From assembly GCA_947481365.1 (NCBI GenBank), contig CANKGI010000005.1, positions 1-32,771 of the forward strand: DNA of 32,771 bases, written 5' to 3'. Position numbers and translations under genes: made by a program. Below the pieces are notes generated by a model. That model was not told the DNA's origin. It saw only the letters and a program-made list of their open reading frames with translations, and did not search any database. Below are positions 7,798-15,326 of the stretch, piece after piece (the stretch's first letter is position 1; the number at the start of each line of letters is the position of its first letter). The stretch comes from Bacteroidota bacterium. GTDB lineage: Bacteria > Bacteroidota > Bacteroidia > UKL13-3.

Positions 7798-7805
7798 CAA
7801 AAATA
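7798..7805 (-). promoter_or_regulatory. -7 promoter box (TATTTTTG) for the barrel operon
   Basis: This is an exact TAnnTTTG match on the minus strand, 21 bases before the ATG at 7776. It is also part of the T-rich run after the terminator hairpin at 7808-7838, so termination of the upstream gene and initiation of this operon share the same bases. Confidence 0.5.
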
Positions 7806-7807
7806 CA

Positions 7808-7838
7808 AAAGCGCCTGCAATAATTTTGCAGACGCTTT
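7808..7838 (-). terminator. Intrinsic terminator of the DPP III-like gene
   Basis: The arms AAAGCGCCTGCA (7808-7819) and TGCAGACGCTTT (7827-7838) pair with one mismatch around a 7-base loop. Read on the minus strand the hairpin is followed by a T-rich run. It lies 14 bases beyond the peptidase stop. Confidence 0.82.
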
Positions 7839-7851
7839 GAATAATTTATCA

Positions 7852-9915
7852 TCAATTATTGTTTGGTAAATATGAATATTTTTTACCAAGCTCAAGTTGT
7901 GTTTGCAAAAAATTATTTGGGTATTCAACTTTTACATCAACCATTTTATCACCGTTCATCACTGGTGTTAACTTAGGTTGAATAAATCCTTTGTATGGTG
8001 CAACATTTAATTTAGCAAAACGATCTTTCACTTCTTTCAATAAATCTTGATCAACTTTTACTCCGTAACCTTCAACTAAAGCAGTTGCTGCAGCATAATC
8101 ACCTTCTGATTTTATTCGTTGAATTTCTTTAAGCAAAGCACCAAAAAGTTCTCTGAGTTTATCGTAGTTATTTATTTTCACAAATGTTTTTCCGTCTTTC
8201 TTCACAAACTCTATCACGTTATCTTTCTTACCCATTTCGTATGCCCATTTTGCATTAAGCTGACGATTTCTCATGTGTGCTTCTTCTAAATTTTCGCCAA
8301 TTTTCAAACGTGTTAATTGTGTAATCAAACCATTGCGTATGTAATTTTCAAATTCGGTTTTACCCACTTCAAGCGAAGGCATCACGCCCATTTCAACAAG
8401 CTTCGGATCGAGTATATAATATAGCGCAACCAAATCAGCACGTGCTTCTTCCAAAGTGCTTGCATAATTTTTTAATGTTTGATCGGGATCACCTATTCCT
8501 TTGTTAATTTTTCCTGAAGCATGTCCGATAACCTCATGCATATCGGTATGTAAATCTCCGGCAAGTGAGCCAAAATCGGTATTGCGTTTTATTTCTTCCT
8601 CGGTTAAAGCAAATTCTTTAAGCATCGGACTTTTTGCAGCAACCACATTATACGAGTGAACAACATTTCCGAGTGAAACAGATTTTGAACCATGTTTCTG
8701 ACGAACCCAATTTGAGTTTGGAAGATTGATTCCGATTGGTGTTGATTGTGCACTGGCACCTGCTTCCTGAACAACAGTAATTACTTTGGCTGTAATTCCT
8801 TTTACAGTTTCTTTCTTGTGCTCTTTCATGATTGGAGAATGGTCTTCAAACCACTGTGCTTCATCGGCAATTTTTTTAATACGTTTGGTAGCTTCCATAT
8901 CTCTGATCGAAACAACCGATTCGTATGTTGCACGTTTTCCTATGGCATCATCGTATACTTCAATAAATCCATTAACCACATCAATTCTCGAATCAACATC
9001 AGCAACCCATGCAATGTTGTATTCATCCCATTTTTTTAAATCGCCTGTTTTATAAAACTCAACAAGCAATAGAAGTGCCTGTTTTTGTTTGTCGTTTTCG
9101 GCAACGGTAATGGCTTTCTCTAACCAAAAAACAATTTTCTCAATTGCATTTGAATACATCCCTCCAACTTTCCAAACCTTCTCTTCAATTTTATTATTTT
9201 GTTTCAAAAGTTTCGAATTCAATCCCCATGAAACCGATTCAAAATCATCTTTCTTAGTTAATGCTGCGTAATAATCTTCCACTTCTTTTTGCGATACGCC
9301 TTCGTAAAAATTATTTGCCGAAGCCTTAACATTATCAATACCTGGAGCGAGGTTAACTTTTTTCACATCAATGTTTGCATCAAAAATAACTGGCTTCATT
9401 AAAGCTAAAAATTCATCCACCGATTTTCCATCGAGTGGAAGATTCTTTGCATCAGCACTTTTTACCAAACCCTTAAAATATTCGAAACTGCACTCGGGTA
9501 CAAATTTGATATTTGAATAATGATGATGAACTCCGTTTGAAAAGAAAAAGCGCTTCGCATATTCTTCAAATTTTGTCCACTCGGCATCATTTGCATCATG
9601 CTTAGTATTTGATTCGTAAATGGCTTCAATTGTTCTGCGAACTATTAAATTGTTTTTATTGTTTTGATCATAAATAATATCACGACCACAATTTGCTGCT
9701 TCGTATAAATAATAACTGAGTTCCTTTTGCTGAGGAGTAAGCTCTTCAAAGCCCGGAATCTCGTAACGTAAAACTTGCAAATCGGCAAATCGATCGCATT
9801 CTACTTCAAAATTGGATGCCCCTTCACCTGCTTTAGTTTTGTGATCACTTTTGCAACTATACATCATTGTTGTTGCACCAATTGCTGTTATCATCATGAT
9901 TTTTGAAATTTTCAT
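7852..9915 (-). CDS. Dipeptidyl-peptidase III-like zinc peptidase (M49), lipoprotein
   Basis: From the ATG at 9915 the product is 687 residues. The N-terminus is a lipoprotein signal (MKISKIMMITAIGATTMMYS, then C21 followed by KSD), so the enzyme is exported and lipid-anchored. The M49 zinc motif HExxGH is present as HEVIGH (residues 460-465 in this numbering), with the third ligand in EEARAD (about 489-494). Family members remove dipeptides from the N-termini of short peptides. Length fits bacterial DPP III (about 680). Databases often mislabel such proteins as dihydrofolate reductase. An ATG nine codons upstream (9942) is possible, but it would give a signal peptide with an unusually long basic head. 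The gene stands alone, with its own terminator. Confidence 0.92.
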   Translation of the reverse strand: MKISKIMMITAIGATTMMYSCKSDHKTKAGEGASNFEVECDRFADLQVLRYEIPGFEELTPQQKELSYYLYEAANCGRDIIYDQNNKNNLIVRRTIEAIYESNTKHDANDAEWTKFEEYAKRFFFSNGVHHHYSNIKFVPECSFEYFKGLVKSADAKNLPLDGKSVDEFLALMKPVIFDANIDVKKVNLAPGIDNVKASANNFYEGVSQKEVEDYYAALTKKDDFESVSWGLNSKLLKQNNKIEEKVWKVGGMYSNAIEKIVFWLEKAITVAENDKQKQALLLLVEFYKTGDLKKWDEYNIAWVADVDSRIDVVNGFIEVYDDAIGKRATYESVVSIRDMEATKRIKKIADEAQWFEDHSPIMKEHKKETVKGITAKVITVVQEAGASAQSTPIGINLPNSNWVRQKHGSKSVSLGNVVHSYNVVAAKSPMLKEFALTEEEIKRNTDFGSLAGDLHTDMHEVIGHASGKINKGIGDPDQTLKNYASTLEEARADLVALYYILDPKLVEMGVMPSLEVGKTEFENYIRNGLITQLTRLKIGENLEEAHMRNRQLNAKWAYEMGKKDNVIEFVKKDGKTFVKINNYDKLRELFGALLKEIQRIKSEGDYAAATALVEGYGVKVDQDLLKEVKDRFAKLNVAPYKGFIQPKLTPVMNGDKMVDVKVEYPNNFLQTQLELGKKYSYLPNNN

Positions 9916-10000
9916 ATTGTATGATTTTTTTAATTTTCGCATAGCAAAACAACATCATAATAGCTGTAATTCAAAATAGCAGTAGTTTCAATTAAAGAAA

Positions 10001-10008
10001 TATGTTTG
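10001..10008 (+). promoter_or_regulatory. -7 promoter box (TATGTTTG)
   Basis: This exact TAnnTTTG match ends four bases before the GTG at 10013. The expected transcription start falls on or next to the start codon, so the mRNA is probably leaderless. The -33 element is not clear. Confidence 0.5.
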
Positions 10009-10012
10009 CGAT

Positions 10013-10786
10013 GTGAATGATGAAAACCTAAAATCTTTCCTGAATAGCAGAGTTAAAATGTATAATCGTGTTTCGTTTATCGATAATGATCCGATTTGTA
10101 TTCCGCATCTCTTTACTAAAAAACAAGACATTGAAATCATGGGATTTTTTGCTGCCGTTTTTGCATGGGGACAACGCGTAACCATTATCAATAAATGTAA
10201 AGAGTTGATAGAAAGAATGGATAAATCACCGCATGATTTTGTGTTGAATCACTCGTCAAAAGATTTAAAAAATTTGATTGGTTTTAAGCACCGTACTTTT
10301 AACGACACTGATTTGTTGTATTTTATTTTCTTTTTCAAACAATGGTATTCAAAACACAAATCACTCGAAGAAGCATTTTCTAATCATATTTTACCAAAAG
10401 ATAAAACTGTTGAAAATGGTTTGATTGGTTTTAGAAATACTTTTTTTTCGTTTGATGATGTTCCTCAAAGAACATTCAAACATGTTTCGTCACCGCTTCA
10501 AAATTCGGCATGTAAGAGAATCAATATGTATTTGAGGTGGATGGTTAGAAAAGACAATTGTGGCGTTGATTTTGGTTTGTGGAACAACATTAAACCATCA
10601 CAATTAATTTGTCCGCTCGACTTACATGTTCATCGAGTTGCACTTAAGTTAAATATATTAGAACGAGAACAAAGCGATTGGAAAGCAGCAATTGAACTAA
10701 CCGAAAACCTTAGAAAAATGGATGCAAAAGATCCGGTGAAATATGATTTTGCTTTATTTGGTTTAGGTATTGAAGAAAAGTTTTAA
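10013..10786 (+). CDS. TIGR02757/DUF2400 family protein
   Basis: This 257-residue protein matches the TIGR02757 (DUF2400) family, conserved across Bacteroidota and of unknown function. Recognisable landmarks are YNRVSFIDNDPICIPHLF near the N-terminus, QDIEIMGFFAAVFAWGQR, the central SSPLQNSACKRINMYLRWM, and CPLDLHVHRVALKLNIL followed near the end by KYDFALFGLGIEE. The last blocks resemble the helix-hairpin-helix DNA glycosylase fold (LDLHVHRVA, DFALFGLG), so a nucleic-acid role has been guessed for the family, but I see no proof of it here. The GTG start is chosen because the conserved region begins right away and no upstream ATG is in frame. Its stop codon shares the TTAA sequence with the stop of the convergent membrane gene. 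Confidence 0.9.
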   Translation: MNDENLKSFLNSRVKMYNRVSFIDNDPICIPHLFTKKQDIEIMGFFAAVFAWGQRVTIINKCKELIERMDKSPHDFVLNHSSKDLKNLIGFKHRTFNDTDLLYFIFFFKQWYSKHKSLEEAFSNHILPKDKTVENGLIGFRNTFFSFDDVPQRTFKHVSSPLQNSACKRINMYLRWMVRKDNCGVDFGLWNNIKPSQLICPLDLHVHRVALKLNILEREQSDWKAAIELTENLRKMDAKDPVKYDFALFGLGIEEKF

Positions 10787-11040
10787 TCCAATTGTTTTAA
10801 ATGTTTTCTCAATGTAATTGTTTTACTAATTACATGCATAAATAATAGTACAGGCCAAATTATTGCCGATTTGTTGGAGTAATTAATTAAAATCAAACTG
10901 GTGATTACGCCAATATTAAAGGCAGCAACCACAATATAAATAATTTGAAAACTCAAACTGTTTGTTTTTACAATTGATAAAATAATAAAAACCAAAAGTA
11001 AAAGCACCGAAATAATTGAAGTAATATATACAATGTTCAT
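10783..11040 (-). CDS. Small three-helix membrane protein, unknown
   Basis: This 85-residue protein (from ATG at 11040) consists of three hydrophobic segments: about 4-24 (VYITSIISVLLLLVFIILSI), 33-51 (IIYIVVAAFNIGVITSLILI) and 59-72 (AIIWPVLLFMHVI). It ends with a basic tail (KTITLRKHLKQLD). No family is recognised. An ATG eight codons further upstream exists (11064) but it would add a soluble head and run into the M61 promoter area. The gene is convergent with the TIGR02757 gene, their stops overlapping in TTAA, and divergent from the M61 gene. The membrane pattern supports a real gene, but small size keeps confidence moderate. Confidence 0.68.
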   Translation of the reverse strand: MNIVYITSIISVLLLLVFIILSIVKTNSLSFQIIYIVVAAFNIGVITSLILINYSNKSAIIWPVLLFMHVISKTITLRKHLKQLD

Positions 11041-11068
11041 ATTTGCGAAATAAAATCGAATCAAATTT

Positions 11069-12508
11069 ATGCATTACAAAGTATCAATATCAAATCCAAC
11101 TGAACATTTTGTTAAACTCGAATGGACCATCGAATACATTCATCAAGATATGATTCATCTTCAATTACCTGCTTGGCGACCCGGCAGATATGAGCTTCAG
11201 AACTTTGCAAAGAACATCAGGTGTTTTGAAATTAAAGACGAAAAAAATAATTTAGTTCCCTATAAAAAAATAACAAAAGATTGTTGGGAGGTTGATACTA
11301 AAAGCAAAAACAAACTTTTTATATCATACGAATATTATGCAAACCAGTATGATGCCGGGGCTTGTTATGCAGATGAAAACCAACTATACATCAATCCGGT
11401 TCATTGTTTTATGTATGTAGTAGGCAGAATGGATGAGCATTATACAATTGAATTATTAGTCCCTGAAAATTATCAAATTGCTTGTCAATTGCCGATTGAT
11501 GGAAAAGTAATTTCTTCTGAAAATTTTGACGAACTGGCTGATAGTCCTTTCATAGCTAGTGCTACCATACAGCATCATTCTTTTAAAGTTTCCGATACAT
11601 TAATGCACTTCTGGATTCAAGGAGCTCATACACTAGATTTAAAACGTTTGGAAACAGACACCATAAAATACACCCAAAAACAAATTAAAATTTTTGGAGA
11701 ACTTCCGTGCAAGGATTACCATTTTTTATATCATATTTTAGATAAACCTGGCAGACATGGAGTTGAGCATGCCGAGTCAACAGTGATTACTTTAGGAAAA
11801 AATCTGGAGCAATCAGATGAGGATTTTTACAACGATTTGCTTGCTATCAGTTCGCATGAATTATTTCATTTGTGGAATATAAAAAGAATAAGACCTGTTG
11901 AAATGTTGCCTTATGATTTTACAAAAGAAAACTACTCCACGCTTGGATATGTATATGAAGGCGTTACAACTTATTATGGCGATTTGATGCTGCTTAGAAG
12001 CGGTGTTTGGAGTTGGGAGCAATATGGTAAGAGTTTTTCGAACGATTTGAAACGACACGTTGATAACCCTGGACGATTTAATTATTCGGTAGCAGAATCG
12101 TCATTTGATACTTGGCTTGATGGTTATGTAGCGGGAGTTACTGGACGAAAGACATCTATTTACATTGAAGGTATGCTTGCTGCCTTTATTGCCGATGTTT
12201 TAATTATGAAACATTCTGAAAACAAATATTCACTTGATCATGTAATGCATGATTTATATGTGCACTTTTACAAGAATAACAAGGGGTACACCGAATCAGA
12301 CTATAAAGCACTTTTAGAAAAGTACAGTGGCATTTCATTCGATAAATATTTTAAAGACATCATTTGGGGAAAAGGAAATTTTGAAAATTATTTAGAAGAA
12401 ATTTCTGAATATATCGGTTGTTCGATTACATTTGCCCATTATCTGCTAACCAAAAGCGATAAACGCTCAGATACTCATAATGAACGCTTTATAAGATGGT
12501 GCGAATAA
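11069..12508 (+). CDS. M61 glycyl-aminopeptidase-like zinc peptidase
   Basis: The 479-residue protein has an N-terminal beta-rich domain (LQLPAWRPGRYELQNFAKNI, about 31-50) typical of family M61, then the gluzincin motif HELFH (263-267, followed by LWNIKRIRP) with the third zinc ligand E297 in YEGVTTYYGDL. Family members such as Sphingomonas glycyl aminopeptidase cleave N-terminal glycine or alanine. Two features differ from the longer family members: there is no signal peptide, so it is predicted cytoplasmic, and there is no C-terminal PDZ domain, the protein ending about 180 residues after the active site. The Crp/Fnr gene follows 53 bases downstream on the same strand. Family assignment is firm; the physiological substrate is unknown. 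Confidence 0.92.
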   Translation: MHYKVSISNPTEHFVKLEWTIEYIHQDMIHLQLPAWRPGRYELQNFAKNIRCFEIKDEKNNLVPYKKITKDCWEVDTKSKNKLFISYEYYANQYDAGACYADENQLYINPVHCFMYVVGRMDEHYTIELLVPENYQIACQLPIDGKVISSENFDELADSPFIASATIQHHSFKVSDTLMHFWIQGAHTLDLKRLETDTIKYTQKQIKIFGELPCKDYHFLYHILDKPGRHGVEHAESTVITLGKNLEQSDEDFYNDLLAISSHELFHLWNIKRIRPVEMLPYDFTKENYSTLGYVYEGVTTYYGDLMLLRSGVWSWEQYGKSFSNDLKRHVDNPGRFNYSVAESSFDTWLDGYVAGVTGRKTSIYIEGMLAAFIADVLIMKHSENKYSLDHVMHDLYVHFYKNNKGYTESDYKALLEKYSGISFDKYFKDIIWGKGNFENYLEEISEYIGCSITFAHYLLTKSDKRSDTHNERFIRWCE

Positions 12509-12561
12509 TTGTTACGTATTTTTAAAACATTTCATATTTTCGAAAAAAAAACTAACCCTAC

Positions 12562-13272
12562 ATGCAAAAGTTATATCAGGATTGTGAAGAGTGTGGAGCC
12601 TATAATATTTCAATATTCAGTAACTGCACTCCCGAACAAATGGATAAAATTACTGCATCAAAAACATGCAGTCATTACAAAAAAGGACAACATATTTTTT
12701 ACGTAGACAATATTCCTCTTGGGGTTTACTGTATTTGTAAAGGAATAGTAAAGCTAGTAAAAACCAATAATGACGGTAAAGAACAAATTTTACGCTTTGC
12801 ACAACAAGGCGAATTTTTAGGTTACCGAGCGTTAATTGCTGATGAACCACTTGTTTCAACTGCTATTTGTATCGAAGATACGATTGCGTGTTTTATTCCA
12901 CGCAAACAGTTTATAGAAATTATGGATGAAAACTCATCCGTAAGTAAACACCTTCTAAAATCATTATCACACGAACTTGGCGTTGTGGAAGAACGCGTTC
13001 AAAGTATGGCACAAAAAAGTGTTCGCGAACGTGTTGCCGAAACATTGCTATTTCTTCATGCTACATTCAAATCAGACAGCAAACAAGACGATTCGGTTAT
13101 ATCAATCACTTTACCACGTGAAGATATTGCCAATATTGTAGGCACTGCAACCGAAACGGTGATTCGACTTTTATCAGAATTTAAAACGGTAAAACTAATT
13201 GCTTTTGAAGGAAAAAAAATAAAGATTTTAAATAAAGCAGGGCTCGAAAAAATATCAAACGCCTCTTTATAA
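12562..13272 (+). CDS. Crp/Fnr-family transcriptional regulator with N-terminal cysteines
   Basis: This 236-residue regulator has a cyclic-nucleotide-like beta-roll (about 35-125; GQHIFYVDNIPLGVYCICKG, GEFLGYRALI), a long dimerisation helix (about 126-165) and a winged helix-turn-helix at about 184-207 (LPREDIANIVGTATETVIRL). The N-terminus carries C8, C11 and C22 (DCEECGAY, SNCTPEQ) and further cysteines at C36, C57, C59, C103 and C110. That recalls FNR, where three N-terminal cysteines plus one in the beta-roll hold an iron-sulfur cluster, but the spacing differs. It may sense oxygen, redox state or a metal; this is inference. It may be co-transcribed with the M61 gene and ends in a very strong terminator. 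Confidence 0.92.
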   Translation: MQKLYQDCEECGAYNISIFSNCTPEQMDKITASKTCSHYKKGQHIFYVDNIPLGVYCICKGIVKLVKTNNDGKEQILRFAQQGEFLGYRALIADEPLVSTAICIEDTIACFIPRKQFIEIMDENSSVSKHLLKSLSHELGVVEERVQSMAQKSVRERVAETLLFLHATFKSDSKQDDSVISITLPREDIANIVGTATETVIRLLSEFKTVKLIAFEGKKIKILNKAGLEKISNASL

Positions 13273-13310
13273 CATAAAAAAAGCTGATGTCGCCATCAGC
13301 TTTTTTTATG
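13273..13310. terminator. Bidirectional intrinsic terminator
   Basis: A perfect 17-base inverted repeat (13273-13289 and 13294-13310, core AAGCTGATG/CATCAGCTT) encloses a 4-base loop, with seven A on one side and seven T on the other. It directly follows the Crp/Fnr stop and lies 11 bases beyond the folE stop, so it can end transcription from both sides. Confidence 0.95.
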
Positions 13311-13321
13311 CTTAATTTCTG

Positions 13322-13981
13322 CTAACCCATTTGAACATATTTGAGAAATTCTTCTCTAGTCTTTTGATCGATAAATTTTCCTGAATACTCACTGGTTACA
13401 GTTTTACTGGTAATATCTTGTATACCTCGTGAGGCCACACATAAATGATCTGCCTCTATCAATACGGCAACATCATCTGTTTTCAAAACTTCTTTTAATT
13501 CATTGGCAATTTGTACCGTCATTCTCTCTTGAACCTGTGGACGTGCAGCATAATACCTAACAATCCTGTTTAGTTTTGACAAGCCTACAACTTTTCCGTT
13601 GGATATATAAGCCAAATGGGCTCTACCGATAATAGGAACAAAGTGATGCTCGCAATTACTAAAAAATGAAATGTTCTTTTCGACAAGCATTTGCTTGTAC
13701 TGGTATTTGTTTTCGAACAATTTTGCTTTGGGTTTATTCAACGGATTTAATCCTCGAAAAATCTCTTTAACATACATTTTGGCAACACGATGAGGTGTGC
13801 CTTTCAAACTATCATCACTTAAATCCAAACCAAGGATGAGCATTATTTCTTTGAAATGCTTTTCTATAAGTTCTATTTTAATTTCATCGTCTATATCAAA
13901 AGCATCAGCTCTTAATGGGCTTTCAATATTGCCTGTAAAACCGTGATCATCGATCTCTATTATTTCCTTATTTTCCTTCAT
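13322..13981 (-). CDS. folE: GTP cyclohydrolase I
   Basis: FolE converts GTP to 7,8-dihydroneopterin triphosphate, the entry step to folate and other pterins, as a cytoplasmic toroidal multimer. From the ATG at 13981 the protein has 219 residues. Zinc ligands fall at C110 and H113 (CEHHFVP) and C181 (DHLCVASRG), the same numbers as in the E. coli enzyme. Other family marks are GTPHRVAKMY, GLSKLNRIVRYYAARPQVQERMT in the middle, and RGIQDITSKTVTSEYSG. The chosen ATG overlaps the end of the PTPS gene by 14 bases, which indicates translational coupling; an earlier ATG at 14008 would overlap by 41. The pair forms a pterin operon. Confidence 0.95.
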   Translation of the reverse strand: MKENKEIIEIDDHGFTGNIESPLRADAFDIDDEIKIELIEKHFKEIMLILGLDLSDDSLKGTPHRVAKMYVKEIFRGLNPLNKPKAKLFENKYQYKQMLVEKNISFFSNCEHHFVPIIGRAHLAYISNGKVVGLSKLNRIVRYYAARPQVQERMTVQIANELKEVLKTDDVAVLIEADHLCVASRGIQDITSKTVTSEYSGKFIDQKTREEFLKYVQMG

Positions 13982-14378
13982 ATTCAGCAAAATTTCTTTC
14001 TGTTTCATAAAGTTTAACTTTAAGTTTAAATGCTTTATCTATTTTGTTATTTATTATTTTCCAAACTACCACCGCCATATTTTCAACTGTTGGATTCAGA
14101 TTTAAAAATTCAATACAATCCATATTCAGATTTTTATGATCAAATCGTTCAACAATTTCACATTCAATCATCTCTTTAAGGATTTTTGTATCTATTACAA
14201 ATCCTGTCTCAGGATCTATTTTACCAGTTATAGTTACAATTAACGTGTAATTATGCCCATGGTAATTTTTGTTATTGCACAAACCAAAAACCTGCTTATT
14301 TTTTTCTTCACTCCAACTTGCAACGTGCAGCCGGTGAGCCGAATTAAACTGACATTTTCTTGAAATTGATACTTCCAT
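13968..14378 (-). CDS. 6-pyruvoyl-tetrahydropterin synthase / QueD family enzyme
   Basis: The 136-residue protein is a zinc-dependent tunnelling-fold enzyme acting on the FolE product. Zinc ligands are H15, H40 and H42; the catalytic cysteine is C34, in CNNKNYHGHNY, and the Asp-His pair is D80-H81 (FDHKNLN). The late glutamate E125 (LYETERN) would bind the pterin ring. The spacing is Cys-x5-His-Gly-His, as in animal PTPS (CNNxxxHGHNY), whereas classical QueD has Cys-x3-His-Gly-His. This favours tetrahydrobiopterin-type chemistry, or a dual activity, over strict queuosine synthesis, but annotation pipelines will usually call it queD. It is the first gene of the operon with folE and has an exact TAnnTTTG box 10 bases before its ATG. 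Confidence 0.9.
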   Translation of the reverse strand: MEVSISRKCQFNSAHRLHVASWSEEKNKQVFGLCNNKNYHGHNYTLIVTITGKIDPETGFVIDTKILKEMIECEIVERFDHKNLNMDCIEFLNLNPTVENMAVVVWKIINNKIDKAFKLKVKLYETERNFAEYEGK

Positions 14379-14388
14379 TTTAATTTAA

Positions 14389-14396
14389 CAAAGGTA
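14389..14396 (-). promoter_or_regulatory. -7 promoter box (TACCTTTG) for the PTPS-folE operon
   Basis: This exact TAnnTTTG match on the minus strand ends 10 bases before the ATG at 14378, so the leader would be only a few bases. No convincing TTG lies at the -33 distance. Confidence 0.5.
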
Positions 14397-14619
14397 TTAG
14401 CATTATAATAAAATACTTACTAATAATGCTTCTGTTGTAAATCACAAACACGTCTTCTTGTAAAAAGTTTTGGCCAAACATTTTGGATTCAACCTCGATT
14501 TCAATAAAAGACATTAAATATTTGATAACAATTTGGCGAAATGAACACAATATAATCAATTGATTTAATGTATCTTAAACAAATATTGACTGCTAAATTC
14601 ATGAATAATAAAAAAACAC

Positions 14620-14651
14620 TTGCTATTCTAATTTAGAAAGGTTTAAATTTG
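14620..14651 (+). promoter_or_regulatory. Promoter of the ECF sigma factor gene
   Basis: A TTG (14620-14622) and an exact -7 box TAAATTTG (14644-14651) are separated by 21 bases, a good fit to the Bacteroidota -33/-7 promoter. The predicted leader to the ATG at 14681 is about 22 bases. This is the most complete promoter in the window. Confidence 0.6.
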
Positions 14652-14680
14652 TTTAACTTTTTAACATATAAGATAAACAA

Positions 14681-15211
14681 ATGACCGCAATTGAATTTAA
14701 AAACAAAGTACATAAAGAAAGTCGTTCGCTAAAAAGCTATGCGTATCAACTTACCAGAAACACTGAAGATTCAAACGATTTGGTACAAGATACGATGCTA
14801 AAAGCATTTACATATCAAGATAAATTTACTGAAGGCACAAATTTGAAGGGATGGTTGTATACCATTATGAAAAATACATTCATCAACAACTACCGGAGAA
14901 TGGTGAAGCGTAACACTTTTATCGACCAAACAGACAACGACTATTATTTAGACAGTTCGAGCTTGTCGGTAAAAAACGATGGCGAAATTCGATTTATGAT
15001 GAAGGATATTGAAAATGCTATAGATTCACTTCCTATAAGCTTGAAAAAACCATTTACCATGAACTTTAAAGGATTTAAATACCATGAAATTTCTGAAATA
15101 TTACACATACCTATTGGAACTGTAAAAACTAGAATTTTTGTAGCCCGCAGACATTTACGCGAACAATTAAGCGGATACGGCAAACATTATGGTTTGGAAA
15201 ACGTAGCCTAA
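14681..15211 (+). CDS. ECF-type RNA polymerase sigma factor
   Basis: The 176-residue protein is a two-domain sigma-70 factor. Region 2 lies at about 10-80, with DLVQDTMLKAF (34-44), GTNLKGWLYTIMKNTFINNY and the following RR as the -10-recognising and melting helices. Region 4 spans about 110-170, with the helix-turn-helix YHEISEILHIPIGTVKTRIF and then ARRHLREQL. Region 3 is absent, as in ECF factors. It directs RNA polymerase to a subset of promoters. No anti-sigma factor lies next to it, unlike FecI/R-type pairs, so its control is not evident from context. A hairpin terminator follows, so the gene is probably transcribed alone. Confidence 0.93.
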   Translation: MTAIEFKNKVHKESRSLKSYAYQLTRNTEDSNDLVQDTMLKAFTYQDKFTEGTNLKGWLYTIMKNTFINNYRRMVKRNTFIDQTDNDYYLDSSSLSVKNDGEIRFMMKDIENAIDSLPISLKKPFTMNFKGFKYHEISEILHIPIGTVKTRIFVARRHLREQLSGYGKHYGLENVA

Positions 15212-15231
15212 AATATTTTCCATTTTATCTA

Positions 15232-15262
15232 AAAAAGAGCGTCAGAAATGATGCTTTTTTTG
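15232..15262 (+). terminator. Intrinsic terminator after the sigma factor gene
   Basis: AGCGTCA (15238-15244) pairs with TGATGCT (15249-15255), with one G-U pair, around a GAAA tetraloop, followed by seven T. Six A precede the stem. Confidence 0.75.
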
Positions 15263-15326
15263 TTTTAAATATTTTACGTTTTCATCTAAAAAAATTTGTT
15301 TCTTTGAATAAGAAAATATTTCTCAA

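Larger units (their letters stand above)
14379..14680. other. Intergenic region with two divergent promoters
   Basis: These 302 bases separate the PTPS-folE operon from the sigma factor gene. They hold a -7 box for each direction (14389-14396 minus, 14644-14651 plus). I see no open frame, repeat or structured RNA in the AT-rich middle. Confidence 0.6.

Noticed and set aside
7852-9942. Dihydrofolate reductase label for the M49 protein
   Set aside because: The HEVIGH zinc motif and length are those of DPP III; no dihydrofolate reductase fold pattern is present.
12509-12706. Plus-strand open frame between the M61 and Crp/Fnr genes
   Set aside because: It overlaps the Crp/Fnr start in another frame and its product has no family features.
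14379-14680. Riboswitch or small RNA in the pterin operon spacer
   Set aside because: No stable stem-loop or conserved aptamer pattern could be seen; the leader of the operon is only a few bases.
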